From Candidatus Hydrogenedens terephthalaticus JGI OTU-1 (GTDB lineage: Bacteria > Hydrogenedentota > Hydrogenedentia > Hydrogenedentales > Hydrogenedentaceae), in NCBI GenBank assembly GCA_000493945.1, contig AWNW01000023.1, forward strand, positions 21,270 to 45,534: 24,265 nt of DNA. The letters are read 5' to 3'. The position numbers and the translations under genes are program-made. Of the stretch, positions 1 to 9,253 are shown piece by piece. The notes below the pieces were generated by a model. It was given only the letters and a program-made list of their open reading frames with translations, did no database searches and was not told where the DNA came from. How positions within the stretch are numbered: position 1 is the first letter of the stretch; each line of letters begins with the position of its first letter.

Positions 1-237
1 GAATAAAGGAGCACCATTGGGATTTGTGAAAGGTTGAAGTGGAGGGAATTTTTCACCTTTTGCTTCGTTAGCATACATTTTAAAGGATAGTCCAAATTGT
101 TTCAGATTGTTCTGACAACTCGATCTGCGTGCTGCTTCTCGTGCCCTTGCTAAAGCAGGAAGTAATATAGCGGCTAAGATACCAATGATTGCGATGACGA
201 CAAGAAGTTCGATGAGAGTGAAGCCTGTTCTTTTCAT
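1..237 (-). CDS. Type II secretion/type IV pilin-like pseudopilin (N-terminal part)
   Basis: The reverse strand from 237 encodes 79 residues and runs off the left edge. It begins with the class III prepilin signal MKRTGFTLIELLVVIAIIGI: a short basic leader, Gly before Phe as the prepilin-peptidase cleavage and methylation site, Glu at +5, then a hydrophobic helix. After the helix come ALARAREAARRSSCQNNLKQ and a mention of a nearby Pro-rich stretch, typical of the large DUF1559-like/H-X9-DG pseudopilin families of planctomycetes and relatives. The start is supported by a perfect AGGAGG seven bases upstream (positions 245-250). The protein should sit in the inner membrane and assemble into a pseudopilus or be surface-exposed. 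The C-terminal domain is outside the window, so the subfamily is not resolved. Confidence 0.88.
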   Translation of the reverse strand, partial: MKRTGFTLIELLVVIAIIGILAAILLPALARAREAARRSSCQNNLKQFGLSFKMYANEAKGEKFPPLQPFTNPNGAPLF

Positions 238-273
238 GTTTAATCCTCCTGATGAGTTCAAGTTGTTTTTATA

Positions 274-324
274 GTATTACTAATGCATATAAAAGTAATA
301 CCATAATTGTATGGATAATGTCAA
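274..324 (-). promoter_or_regulatory. Candidate promoter with overlapping dyad for the pseudopilin gene
   Basis: On the minus strand a perfect TTGACA (324 to 319) is followed, after 18 bases, by TATTAC as a possible -10 box. The -10 region lies inside one arm of a 7-bp perfect inverted repeat, GTATTAC at 274-280 and GTAATAC at 295-301, with a 14-base spacer, so the half-site centres are 21 bp (two helical turns) apart. This layout resembles an operator for a dimeric regulator. Both elements were read by eye; no start site is known. Confidence 0.38.
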
Positions 325-345
325 ATTGTTTTTTATTTTTACAGA

Positions 346-1209
346 TTAATTCTCAGGAGGTAGGCTTGATTCAAGAGAAGTGAGATTGGATTCGTTAATA
401 CCGTAAATTGAAATTATATCCCGCCCAGTCTCTTTGTGCTTGGAAATACTTAAAACATTATGTTCTTTATTCTTTATATTTTTTTCTATGTATTCTTTTG
501 CTGCAGCCTCATCATCAAAGATTTCAATATTGATATTGTCGTATTTATCGTATTTCAATCGAAGTTCACGGGCTAACTCTTGTAATTTTTCTTTTGGGCT
601 TCCATAAGGAACTACTCCGATAATTCCTTTGATTGTTGGTGCATTCGAATTCATTTGTTTTACAACATCAGGATTTCTTCCCCATTCCTCCAGTACGCGG
701 AAATAAAATTCTTGAGGCGGCGTAATATTATTTTCTATCTTTGTATCAGTGTCCAAGGATGGAATTGGAGGATTAATACCCTCATTTGTAGGGCTTCCAG
801 GGATATATTTAGAAGATGATTTGCGGACTGTATCCTGAGGAATAGGGGTTAAACCGTAAGTTTGTAAAGTGGCTTTTAATTGTTGATTTTCTGCTTCAAG
901 GTCAGCGATAACATGATTCACTAAATAATCTAATGTTTGTTGTATCTGTTGCAGAGAGATTTTCATTTCCTGTATTTCTCGATATAATTTTTCATTAGGA
1001 TTAATTACCAGAGTAGATGTCTGTTGCGTTTTATGGTCTTTTATTTGGACTTCTATGGGCGATACTTGTTGAGTAGAAGAGACATCCTGAGCGTCCTGAA
1101 TATCTACATTCGTTGGTTGTTGTTTATTACTCTGGGGTTCTGAAAGAGAGTAGTCAGATAGAACTAATAAGAACAAAACAAAAAATATGGAAAAAGATTT
1201 TATTTTCAT
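346..1209 (-). CDS. Exported coiled-coil protein of unknown function
   Basis: This 287-residue protein begins with a clear signal peptide: a KIK basic start, a hydrophobic core of about 15 residues, and likely cleavage near LSEPQ at residue 25. Residues 27-70 are a Gln/Thr/Ser-rich linker. Residues 72-115 have the heptad character of a coiled coil (EIQEMKISLQQIQQTLDYLV and following). After a Pro-rich linker, a C-terminal domain from about 165 looks folded, with a GIIGVVPYGSPKEKLQELAR stretch and a DNINIEIFDDEAAAKEYIE stretch suggesting an alpha/beta fold. I do not recognise a family. An AGGA lies about nine bases before the ATG. The gene lies 108 bp upstream of the pseudopilin gene on the same strand but has its own flanking AT-rich spacer. 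It is probably periplasmic; a role with the pilus-like system is only a guess from position. Confidence 0.7.
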   Translation of the reverse strand: MKIKSFSIFFVLFLLVLSDYSLSEPQSNKQQPTNVDIQDAQDVSSTQQVSPIEVQIKDHKTQQTSTLVINPNEKLYREIQEMKISLQQIQQTLDYLVNHVIADLEAENQQLKATLQTYGLTPIPQDTVRKSSSKYIPGSPTNEGINPPIPSLDTDTKIENNITPPQEFYFRVLEEWGRNPDVVKQMNSNAPTIKGIIGVVPYGSPKEKLQELARELRLKYDKYDNINIEIFDDEAAAKEYIEKNIKNKEHNVLSISKHKETGRDIISIYGINESNLTSLESSLPPEN

Positions 1210-1416
1210 AATGAAAGTCCTTACCTATATATGTGTCAACGAGTAAATATTGTAAAATGAAGACAAAGGATATAATGTAAATTCGTAAAGTATGTATATT
1301 TCCTTATATTATGACTTGTTGTAGAAATATATTAATATAATAGATATTCTATAATAATACATGAACAACACCTAATATTTGCTATTAAAACATTTAGATT
1401 ATAGTGAGGAATATAT

Positions 1417-2025
1417 ATGTTTGACTATCTTCGTGGAGTTATAACAAAAATTCGTGCCAATACATTGGTATTGGATATTCACGGAGTGGGTTATTTATTG
1501 AATGTGCCTATTAACTTATTAAATAAGGTGCATTTGAATGAGGAAGCCCTATTCCCTGTTTATACAGTATGGCGAGAAGACTCCGTAGATATATATGCTT
1601 TTGAGAATGATGAGCAGAAGTTGCTATTTCAAAGACTTGTTTCCATAAGTGGTATAGGTCCCAAAATGGCAATGGCTGTGTTATCTACGCTTTCTGTGAA
1701 TGAATTCCGACAGGCTGTTATGGGGAACGATTATAATTTGATAGCCACAGCGCCGGGAATAGGGAAAAAAACAGCCCAGCGATTAATTTTGGAATTTCGT
1801 AATAAGATGGGAGAAGATACGGAATTGTCTGCCCTGTTAAGCCCACCGGAAGATAAAGTTATTGATACCGATGAGGTATATCAAGCGATGTTGTCAATGG
1901 GTTGTTCTGCTAATGAGGCAAAAAATGCAGTTACATTTGCAAGAAAACAATTAGGGGACAATGCCAGTGTTGAAGATTTGATACGGACATCGTTGCAATA
2001 TCTGAAAGGAGGACATCATTCATGA
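1417..2025 (+). CDS. ruvA: Holliday junction branch migration protein RuvA
   Basis: The 202-residue product has the standard RuvA length and order. There is an N-terminal OB fold (MFDYLRGVITKI...), then two helix-hairpin-helix motifs (ISGIGPKMAMAVLS around residues 77-90 and APGIGKKTAQRLILEFR around 112-128). A small C-terminal three-helix domain (residues 155-200) binds RuvB. RuvA tetramers bind the four-way junction and load RuvB hexamers for branch migration during recombinational repair. GAGGA precedes the ATG by six bases. The stop overlaps the ruvB start as ATGA, indicating translational coupling. ruvC is not in this window. Confidence 0.97.
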   Translation: MFDYLRGVITKIRANTLVLDIHGVGYLLNVPINLLNKVHLNEEALFPVYTVWREDSVDIYAFENDEQKLLFQRLVSISGIGPKMAMAVLSTLSVNEFRQAVMGNDYNLIATAPGIGKKTAQRLILEFRNKMGEDTELSALLSPPEDKVIDTDEVYQAMLSMGCSANEAKNAVTFARKQLGDNASVEDLIRTSLQYLKGGHHS

Positions 2026-3056
2026 ATTCGGAGCATATATTTGCACCGGAACCCATAGAAGATGAATCTGTATTTGATGAACAGATTCGACCGCAGCGGT
2101 TGCAGGACTTTCCCGGGCAAGAACCCGTAAAAGAAAAATTGTTGATCTCTATCCATGCGGCAAAGCAAAGAAGAGAGCCGTTAGACCATATTTTACTTTA
2201 TGGTCCTCCCGGATTGGGTAAAACAACGCTTGCTCGAATTTTGGCTAATGAAATGGGTGTGGCTATTCACCAAACCTCTGGACCTGTATTAGAACGACAG
2301 GCTGACCTTTCTGCCATTCTAACAGGGCTGAATGAATTTGATATTTTGTTTATTGATGAAATACACCGATTAAATCGAGCGGTAGAAGAAACTCTGTATT
2401 CTGCGATGGAAGATTTTGAAATTGATATTATGTTAGGAAAAGGACCTACTGCCCGTTCAATAAAGTTAGGGTTAAAACCGTTCACACTGATAGGCGCCAC
2501 GACACGGGCTGGTTTATTAACGCCTCCATTGCGGGCACGATTCGGGGATTCATGCCGTCTTGATTTTTATTCACCTCAGGAACTACAAACAATAGTGCTT
2601 CGTTCCGCCCGTATTTTAAATGTGCCGATAGATGAGGAAGCATCTTTAGAGATTGCAAGGCGTTCACGGGGCACAGCCCGTATTGCGAACCGATTGCTAC
2701 GGCGGGTTAGAGATTATGCACAGGTTAAAGGGGACGGTACAATTACACTACCTCTGGCGAACTCTGCTCTGAAACTTCTTCGGATTGATGACCTCGGTCT
2801 GGATGATATGGACCGTATGTTAATAAAAACAGTTATTGAAAAATTTTCCGGTGGACCTGTGGGACTAAATTCTCTTGCAGTGGCAATTGGAGAGGAACGG
2901 CAAACCATTGAAGAAGTCCATGAACCGTATCTTATTCAAATTGGTTTTATGAAAAGGACACCACAAGGAAGAGTCGCTACACCGTTAGCCTACAAGCACT
3001 TTGGTTTAATTCCTCCGGGTTCCTATATTCCCCCTCTTTTTTCTAATAATGAGTAA
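2022..3056 (+). CDS. ruvB: Holliday junction branch migration ATPase RuvB
   Basis: The 344-residue AAA+ motor shows Walker A GPPGLGKTT (residues 61-69, Lys67) and Walker B LFIDEIHR (Asp112-Glu113). It also has the RuvB-specific beta-hairpin region after EETLYSAMEDFEIDIM, a sensor stretch GATTRAGLLTPPLRARF, the GTARIANRLLRRVRDYA sensor-2 helix, and a C-terminal winged helix (PYLIQIGFMKRTPQGRVAT). It is a cytoplasmic hexameric ring pumping DNA through the RuvA-bound junction. The ATG at 2022 overlaps the ruvA stop and is preceded by AGGAGG inside the ruvA 3' end. Length and motifs are complete with no sign of damage. Confidence 0.98.
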   Translation: MNSEHIFAPEPIEDESVFDEQIRPQRLQDFPGQEPVKEKLLISIHAAKQRREPLDHILLYGPPGLGKTTLARILANEMGVAIHQTSGPVLERQADLSAILTGLNEFDILFIDEIHRLNRAVEETLYSAMEDFEIDIMLGKGPTARSIKLGLKPFTLIGATTRAGLLTPPLRARFGDSCRLDFYSPQELQTIVLRSARILNVPIDEEASLEIARRSRGTARIANRLLRRVRDYAQVKGDGTITLPLANSALKLLRIDDLGLDDMDRMLIKTVIEKFSGGPVGLNSLAVAIGEERQTIEEVHEPYLIQIGFMKRTPQGRVATPLAYKHFGLIPPGSYIPPLFSNNE

Positions 3057-3062
3057 AAAATA

Positions 3063-3088
3063 TTTACAAGGTTATTTTACAAAGGTTA
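3063..3088 (+). repeat. Short imperfect tandem direct repeat downstream of ruvB
   Basis: TTTACAAGGTTA (3063-3074) is followed one base later by TTTACAAAGGTTA (3076-3088), differing by one inserted A. The pair lies in the 124-bp AT-rich gap between ruvB and the first histidine kinase, about 95 bp before the kinase start. The 13-bp spacing could be a regulatory half-site pair or chance in AT-rich DNA. I see no convincing terminator hairpin in this gap. Confidence 0.3.
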
Positions 3089-3180
3089 AAATATAAATAA
3101 GTCGAACGGAAAGTTAGTTGGTAGGTATTAATTAATAAGAGAATTGTTTGTGTAAATAACAAAACATATTGGAATAAATA

Positions 3181-6100
3181 ATGTCACTCCTTAAAATAAG
3201 AGATGTAATTCGATTATTAAAAGGCTCGTCTGTAAGTTTTCTTGTTTGCTCAGCGAATGGGACTATTGAATATTGTGATAAGGAGACCAAGAGACGGCTC
3301 ATAGGCTCTGTGCGAGGAGTAAAGTTAGAGGAACATTTATTAAGTGAATTTGTTGAAGTGTGCTATCCCCGAGGAGAAGAGGTAATTCCGATATCATCTC
3401 ATTACTGGATGCAGATATGGAAAAAGAAAAAGCAAAAAAAATCCAAAAGTAGTCCTATTATCAATTGGGGTGCTTTTGGAATACGCATTAAAGATGAGGA
3501 AAGTGGGCTGTATAAAATATTATTTTTTATTTATCCAGTTGCAGGGGAAAACTTATCAAATACCTTTTTAGAGGATGATGCGAATATTTTAAGAATTTTG
3601 GAATGTCTCTCTATATTGGTAATTCGAATTGATTCTTCCGGGGAAGTAAGGTATGTAAATGAATATATTAAAAATTTAACAGGATGGCTGCCCTCCGAAG
3701 TTGTAGGAAAAAATTGGTTTGAAACATTTGTCCCAGATGAGATAAGAGAAGAAACGATACAGTTTTTCCAGGCAAATAGATTAGAAACAAATACCGATGA
3801 CATCATATTTGAAGGGGAGATCCTAACAAAAGATAAGAAAAAATTATTAATGTTGTGGGCATGTTTACCGATAAAACAGCGACAAGGCTTGCAATCCATG
3901 CTTATGTTAGGTCAGGAATTAAGCACACCCCATAAGGAAAAGTTGTTTATTCGAGGTATTCGAATTATAAAAAATCAATTTCAGTGGTTATGTGAAGACC
4001 TTGTTCACGGTATCCCTGAGGAGGAAGCGTTCGCTAATATTTTGCACAGCACAATAGAAATGACGGCAATGGAGGCTGGAGTTGTTTTTAAAGTACATCC
4101 CAGAGAACTCGCTTTAATTTCAGCGGAAGGTTTGGAAGATAAAATTACAAAATTATTACAAAATGTTCCTATCAATAATTTGGTAATCGAAACAATATTT
4201 TCCAGTAATGATGTAATAGAAATTTCCTCTATGATGGATAGTTTGCCGGTTAACTTGCGTGAACGAGGTTTTGCAAAAATATTTGCAATTCCTGTGCGAA
4301 GCGGTGAGAATCCTGTGGGTTGTGTGGTTCTCGCTACAACCCGCAAAGATATGCTCGATGAGGAAATTCTTCCCCTTTTACATTCAATATCCTGTGAGGT
4401 AGGGTGGCTATTTCTGTGGTATCGAGTTCAAGAATTACAAAGGAGACAGGGGCGTCAATATGAATTATTGGAACGGATGCTCCCCTATGCTTTGCTTACC
4501 GTAGATGAAACCGGTGAAATTATAGGTAGTAATCGGGGTGGAATTCATTTATTAGGGGCTGAACATGAGGAAGACCTCTTAAAACATAATGTTCAACAGT
4601 TTATTCCCGATTGGTATGAATGGATAAATAAATTAGGACAATCTGAAGAAATTAAGACAGCCGATGTTCAAGAAATTGAGATAGAGAACTTAAAAGGAGA
4701 AAAAATTCCAACGGAATTTATTGTGGGTCACTTCCTACTTGCGAGTCGTTCTTTTTACATGGTGTTTCTTCGGGATATTCGCTGGCGTAAGCAAGCCATT
4801 GAGACTATACAGAAAGCAGAGGAACGGTATAGAGAATTATTTGAGAATGCCAATGATATAGTTTATACCCATGATTTTACAGGTAGATTTACCTCAATAA
4901 ATAAAGCAGGAGTTACTATTACGGGATATAGCCTTGAAGAGGCTTTAAATATAAATGTGTTTGATATTCTGGTTCCTGAATACCATGAGGAGGTGAAAGA
5001 GAGAATCCGTAAAAAATTAGAAGGGGCTCCCCCTACAAAGTATGAAGTTGAGATTATTGCTAAAGATGGACATAGAATCCCTCTGGAGATTAGCACAAGA
5101 GTTATATATGAAAAAGGGAAACCTGTTGGAATTCAAGGAATTGCCCGTGATATTACAGACCGAAAGAGGGCAGAGGAAGAACGAAGAAGATTAGAGCAGC
5201 AAATTTTACATGCGCAAAAGTTAGAAAGTTTGGGAGTCCTTGCGGGAGGAATTGCACATGACTATAACAATATATTAGTGGGGATTCTGGGTAATGCAGG
5301 ATTGGCTCTTGCACGATTGCCCAAGGATTCTCCTATACGGACTTATATAAAAAGGATTGAAGAATCCGCTCAAAGGGCAGCAGAATTGACCAATCAAATG
5401 TTAGCATATTCAGGTAAGGGAGTTATTACAACAAGACCCCTGAATCTGTCTCGATTGATTGAGGAGATGAAGCCTTTATTTTCAGCCATTGTGTCAAAAA
5501 AGGCAATGGTTGAATATAACTGTCCTGATGATTTACCTCCTATCTATGGTGATGCCATTCAATTACATCAGGTGTTAATGAATCTAATTACAAATGCTTC
5601 AGAAGCACTCGAAGAATCTTCGGGCAAGATAGTTATACAAATAGAGGTTGTTGATTTAACCAAAGAACATATAAAAGAATCGTATTTCTTAGAGCCGGTT
5701 GAACCCGGCAAATATATTTGTCTTGAAGTCTCTGATACAGGTTGTGGAATGAGTAAGGAAATGATAACAAAAATTTTTGACCCCTTCTTTTCAACAAAAT
5801 TTGCCGGAAGGGGTTTGGGGCTTGCTTCTGTTCTTGGAATTGTTCGTGGACATAAGGGAACTATTAATGTATATAGTGAACCTGGTAAAGGGACTTGTTT
5901 TAAGGTCTATTTCCCTGTGTCCGAAACAATCAAAGAAGAAAAAACAACGCGAGGGGAAGAACAAAAAGGACATGAAAAAGGGATGGGCGAAACAGATAAA
6001 ACTTCAAGCACAGTTTTATTAGTTGATGATGAAGAAGGTGTGCTGGAAGTAGCCAATGAAGCCCTTACACAATTTGGCTATAAGACTATTTTAGCCAGGA

Positions 6101-6375
6101 ATGGAAAAGAAGCATTGGAACTTTTTAATACACATAAGAATGTGTTAACAGCGGTAATTCTTGATTTAACAATGCCAGAATTAGATGGGTTTGAAGTCTT
6201 TCAGGAAATAAAAAAGATTGATAACAATATACCAGTTATCTTATGTAGTGGTTTCCCGGAGATGGATATTAATCAAAGATTTAGAGAGATAAAACCTTCA
6301 GGATTTATTCAAAAACCCTATCGTCCAATTGATTTAGTAAAATTATTGCAAAAAGTAACGAGGAATAGTGTATAA
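3181..6375 (+). CDS. Cytoplasmic multi-PAS hybrid histidine kinase with C-terminal receiver (first of three)
   Basis: The protein has 1064 residues and no transmembrane segment. A PAS-like N-terminal region (about 10-125) contains a very basic KKKKQKKSK patch near 82-90. It is followed by a PAS domain (about 135-250), a GAF-like region (about 268-415), and PAS domains at about 430-540 and 547-665, the latter ending in the typical DITDRKRAEEE junction. The HisKA dimerisation helix has the phospho-acceptor His693 in GGIAHDYNN. The HATPase domain has Asn805 in the N box, Asp852 in DTGCGM, and GRGLGLAS. After a charged linker, a complete receiver domain carries the acidic pair Asp949-Asp950, phospho-acceptor Asp995 (VILDLTMP) and Lys1045. 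It should autophosphorylate and pass phosphate to its own receiver. The ligand and the next relay partner are unknown. The ribosome site is weak (GGA seven bases upstream). Confidence 0.93.
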   Translation: MSLLKIRDVIRLLKGSSVSFLVCSANGTIEYCDKETKRRLIGSVRGVKLEEHLLSEFVEVCYPRGEEVIPISSHYWMQIWKKKKQKKSKSSPIINWGAFGIRIKDEESGLYKILFFIYPVAGENLSNTFLEDDANILRILECLSILVIRIDSSGEVRYVNEYIKNLTGWLPSEVVGKNWFETFVPDEIREETIQFFQANRLETNTDDIIFEGEILTKDKKKLLMLWACLPIKQRQGLQSMLMLGQELSTPHKEKLFIRGIRIIKNQFQWLCEDLVHGIPEEEAFANILHSTIEMTAMEAGVVFKVHPRELALISAEGLEDKITKLLQNVPINNLVIETIFSSNDVIEISSMMDSLPVNLRERGFAKIFAIPVRSGENPVGCVVLATTRKDMLDEEILPLLHSISCEVGWLFLWYRVQELQRRQGRQYELLERMLPYALLTVDETGEIIGSNRGGIHLLGAEHEEDLLKHNVQQFIPDWYEWINKLGQSEEIKTADVQEIEIENLKGEKIPTEFIVGHFLLASRSFYMVFLRDIRWRKQAIETIQKAEERYRELFENANDIVYTHDFTGRFTSINKAGVTITGYSLEEALNINVFDILVPEYHEEVKERIRKKLEGAPPTKYEVEIIAKDGHRIPLEISTRVIYEKGKPVGIQGIARDITDRKRAEEERRRLEQQILHAQKLESLGVLAGGIAHDYNNILVGILGNAGLALARLPKDSPIRTYIKRIEESAQRAAELTNQMLAYSGKGVITTRPLNLSRLIEEMKPLFSAIVSKKAMVEYNCPDDLPPIYGDAIQLHQVLMNLITNASEALEESSGKIVIQIEVVDLTKEHIKESYFLEPVEPGKYICLEVSDTGCGMSKEMITKIFDPFFSTKFAGRGLGLASVLGIVRGHKGTINVYSEPGKGTCFKVYFPVSETIKEEKTTRGEEQKGHEKGMGETDKTSSTVLLVDDEEGVLEVANEALTQFGYKTILARNGKEALELFNTHKNVLTAVILDLTMPELDGFEVFQEIKKIDNNIPVILCSGFPEMDINQRFREIKPSGFIQKPYRPIDLVKLLQKVTRNSV

Positions 6376-6464
6376 TATAATTAGCACTATAATAAATTTA
6401 ATGGTTAAAAAAACAGATTTTAGTTAAATTCGGAAAATGCCAATTATTAGATAGGAAAAAGATA

Positions 6465-9215
6465 ATGTCGTTAAATGTATCAAAGACTCATATAGGGGAG
6501 TGGCTATCCCTTCTTAGGGAGAATGCAAACATTGGCTTTTTGATATTGGACGGAGAAGGGAAAATATTAAGTGCAGACGCTAAAATGCTATCTATATGGG
6601 AAGTTTTAGTTTCTGAAGACAGTAATAATGAATCTGTTGAAGGTAGATATATCAATGATGTTATTCGTGCGGTAAATTCTTTTTCAGAGGTCTTATTAGA
6701 AGTCAGGAAGACAGGTCATATTTGTGTAAATGAGTATCCTTTTATAACGAAAAAAGGTTCTTCAAAATGGGCGATGGTAGAGGGTTGGATATTACAGGAG
6801 AACGATGAAGATATCCTGACAGGCTGGTGTTGGGTAGATATAACTTCTGTATGTGAGCGGACAAATAGCGACTATCTTAAAATGTTTGGCGACGCGTTAA
6901 GTTTTATATTTAAAGATATTCCCCTTATGTTTTTTTTCTGGGAAATTACAGAGGACAATCGCACGAAGATTTTAGGTGTAAATAAGGAAGGGGAGAATGT
7001 GTTAGGGTATTCATCTTCAGAGGTGATAGGGAAAGATTTTTTAGAGTTTGCAATACCGGAAGCATGGAAACCTGCTGTAAAAAAATATGTGGAAAATATG
7101 CATTTGAATCCCACTCCTTATTTGGGAGAACATCCCTTGTTTACGAGAGATGGACAGGAAGTTTCTATTCGCTGGCTGGATGTCCCTATAAAACTAACTA
7201 TGTTTAACCGTATATGGGTTGTATCTATAGGGGAGGATATTCGTGAACGGGTGAAAATGGAGCGAGAATTGCGAGAAAGCGAAGAGAGATACCGTCGAAT
7301 TGTAGAAGCCATTATGGACTATTTCTATCATGTAAAGGTGGAAAACGGGAAGGTGGTTGAAACCAGACATTCTCCAGGATGTGAAGCAGTAACCGGATAT
7401 ACACCGGAAGAATTTTATGCAAATCCATATCTCTGGTATTCGATGGTTTATGATGAGGACAAAGAAATCGTTTTGAATTATGCAAATGCCATTACAAGGG
7501 GAGAATTTCAGGGACCTATTGTCCATCGAATTATTCGAAAAGATGGACAAATACGGTGGATACGAAATACCTCCGTACTTGTTTTTGATAGAGAGGGTAA
7601 TTTCGTAGGATATGATAGTTTAATTCGTGATATTACCGAAGAAGTTATTGCACAAGATGCATTAAAAAAGAGCGAATTATTCTATCGGGGGATAATTGAG
7701 AATTTGGCGGAAGGTTATTTTGAGATGGATTTGGAAGGAAATATCAAGTTTGCCAATCCCTCTTTTATAAAAATATTAGGGAAGTCTCGATTACAGTCGT
7801 TATTAAATCGAAAATTTATTGAATTTGTGGAATTAGATGAACAGCCTAAATTGGTAAATTTATTTAATGAGATAAAAGAAAAGAAGAAGGGTATAAGATC
7901 GTGTGAATGGAAATTAAAATTAGATAAGAAGGATGAAGAAAGGGTAGTTGAATGTTCTTTCTTTCCACTTAATAGCCATCGAGGAAAAGTAAAAGGTATT
8001 TCGGGAATACTTCGAGATATTACAGAACGGAAAAGGCAGGAAGAGCATTTGAGGCAGATACAGAAATGGGAAAGTTTGGGTGCTATTGTTGGTGGTATTG
8101 CTCATGATTTCAATAATTTATTGATGGTTATGCAGGGGCATCTGGATTTGGAGGAAGCAGAGTTTCCTTTCGAAGTAGGTGATATGCCTTATGGCGTACT
8201 CCTGCACCACGCAGAGATAGAAAATGCAATATATAAAGCAAAAGAATTATGTAAACAAATGATGATTTATGCAGGTAAAGGTTTTGCTGTTCATAAGAAG
8301 ATACACAATATAAATAGTATTATCGAAAGCATGTTGCCAGTATTGGAGACGACTGTAAAGAGGAAGGTTAAACTAAATGTAAATCTTTGTAAAGATGAAA
8401 CAAAGGTATTATGTGATGAGGTATTAATACGGCAAGTAGTTTTAAGTCTTGTAACAAATTCTGTTGAAGCAATTGGAAATAAAGAAGGGCTAATAGATAT
8501 CTCTACCCGTGTTATTGAATATAACAAAGAGATGTTTTCTTCCTTTATTTTAGATGGAAAAGATTTACCTGAAGGTAAATATGTAGAAGTTGTAGTAGAG
8601 GATACAGGTTGTGGTATTGAGGCTAAAGATATAAATAAAATATTTGAACCGTTTTATAGCAGTAAATTTTTAGGTAGAGGACTTGGGCTGTCATCCGTAT
8701 TAGGAATTGTCCGCAGTCATCAGGGAGGTATGAAAGTTGAGAGCAAAGTAGGTGTTGGGACGAAAATGTATGTTGTTTTTCCATGGATTTCGTCTGATAC
8801 TCCCGTAGAAACAGATTTAGATGAGATAGAATTTGAAGAGACCGATAGATATAGAAAAGAAGTAGTGCTTATTTTTGATAAGGATACTACAATCAGTGAA
8901 TTAACGAGAAGAATCCTCGATATGAAGGGATTTGATGCTTTGTCTGTGAAGAATAAAATTAAGGCGATGGAGGTAATGAGCTCTTCGGAGTATGAAGTTA
9001 AACTACTAATTTTGAATGTCAGTTCTCAGGAAAATGAATGGAAAGAATTACTGGAGGAAATAAAACAAAAAGGAATCAGAATCCCTATTATTCTTTCTGG
9101 TGGATGGTCCATGGATGATATAATTGAAGAATATCGGGATATTGCAGTTGGTATACTTCGCAAACCGTATCTTCCTAATGAGATAATAAATATAGTTAAA
9201 GAAAATTGGAAATAG
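6465..9215 (+). CDS. Cytoplasmic multi-PAS hybrid histidine kinase with degenerate receiver (second of three)
   Basis: The product has 916 residues and no membrane segments. PAS-like domains lie at about 14-130, 140-270, 277-398 (PAS_3-like, with IIRKDGQIRWIRNTSV) and 404-528. Next comes HisKA with His547 in GGIAHDFNN, and a HATPase domain with Asn665, Asp713 in DTGCGI, and GRGLGLSS, so the kinase core looks intact. The C-terminal receiver-like domain (about 798-916) is abnormal. The usual adjacent acid pair reads FDKD (Asp805, Lys806, Asp807). The beta-3 phospho-acceptor is Asn851 (LLILNVSSQ) instead of Asp, while the beta-4 Ser and beta-5 Lys-Pro are kept. It is probably a pseudo-receiver with a structural or regulatory role. 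An AGGA lies eight bases before the ATG, and an 89-bp gap separates it from the first kinase. Tandem paralogy with its neighbour is likely. Confidence 0.92.
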   Translation: MSLNVSKTHIGEWLSLLRENANIGFLILDGEGKILSADAKMLSIWEVLVSEDSNNESVEGRYINDVIRAVNSFSEVLLEVRKTGHICVNEYPFITKKGSSKWAMVEGWILQENDEDILTGWCWVDITSVCERTNSDYLKMFGDALSFIFKDIPLMFFFWEITEDNRTKILGVNKEGENVLGYSSSEVIGKDFLEFAIPEAWKPAVKKYVENMHLNPTPYLGEHPLFTRDGQEVSIRWLDVPIKLTMFNRIWVVSIGEDIRERVKMERELRESEERYRRIVEAIMDYFYHVKVENGKVVETRHSPGCEAVTGYTPEEFYANPYLWYSMVYDEDKEIVLNYANAITRGEFQGPIVHRIIRKDGQIRWIRNTSVLVFDREGNFVGYDSLIRDITEEVIAQDALKKSELFYRGIIENLAEGYFEMDLEGNIKFANPSFIKILGKSRLQSLLNRKFIEFVELDEQPKLVNLFNEIKEKKKGIRSCEWKLKLDKKDEERVVECSFFPLNSHRGKVKGISGILRDITERKRQEEHLRQIQKWESLGAIVGGIAHDFNNLLMVMQGHLDLEEAEFPFEVGDMPYGVLLHHAEIENAIYKAKELCKQMMIYAGKGFAVHKKIHNINSIIESMLPVLETTVKRKVKLNVNLCKDETKVLCDEVLIRQVVLSLVTNSVEAIGNKEGLIDISTRVIEYNKEMFSSFILDGKDLPEGKYVEVVVEDTGCGIEAKDINKIFEPFYSSKFLGRGLGLSSVLGIVRSHQGGMKVESKVGVGTKMYVVFPWISSDTPVETDLDEIEFEETDRYRKEVVLIFDKDTTISELTRRILDMKGFDALSVKNKIKAMEVMSSSEYEVKLLILNVSSQENEWKELLEEIKQKGIRIPIILSGGWSMDDIIEEYRDIAVGILRKPYLPNEIINIVKENWK

Positions 9216-9253
9216 ATAATTAGATTTTATTTTCCCTCCAAGGAGTATTGTGA

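Noticed and set aside
5777..6022. Small plus-strand ORF of 81 codons inside the first kinase
   Set aside because: It is an alternative frame across the HATPase lid and linker of an intact kinase; its apparent Lys-rich tail comes from the A-rich linker codons.
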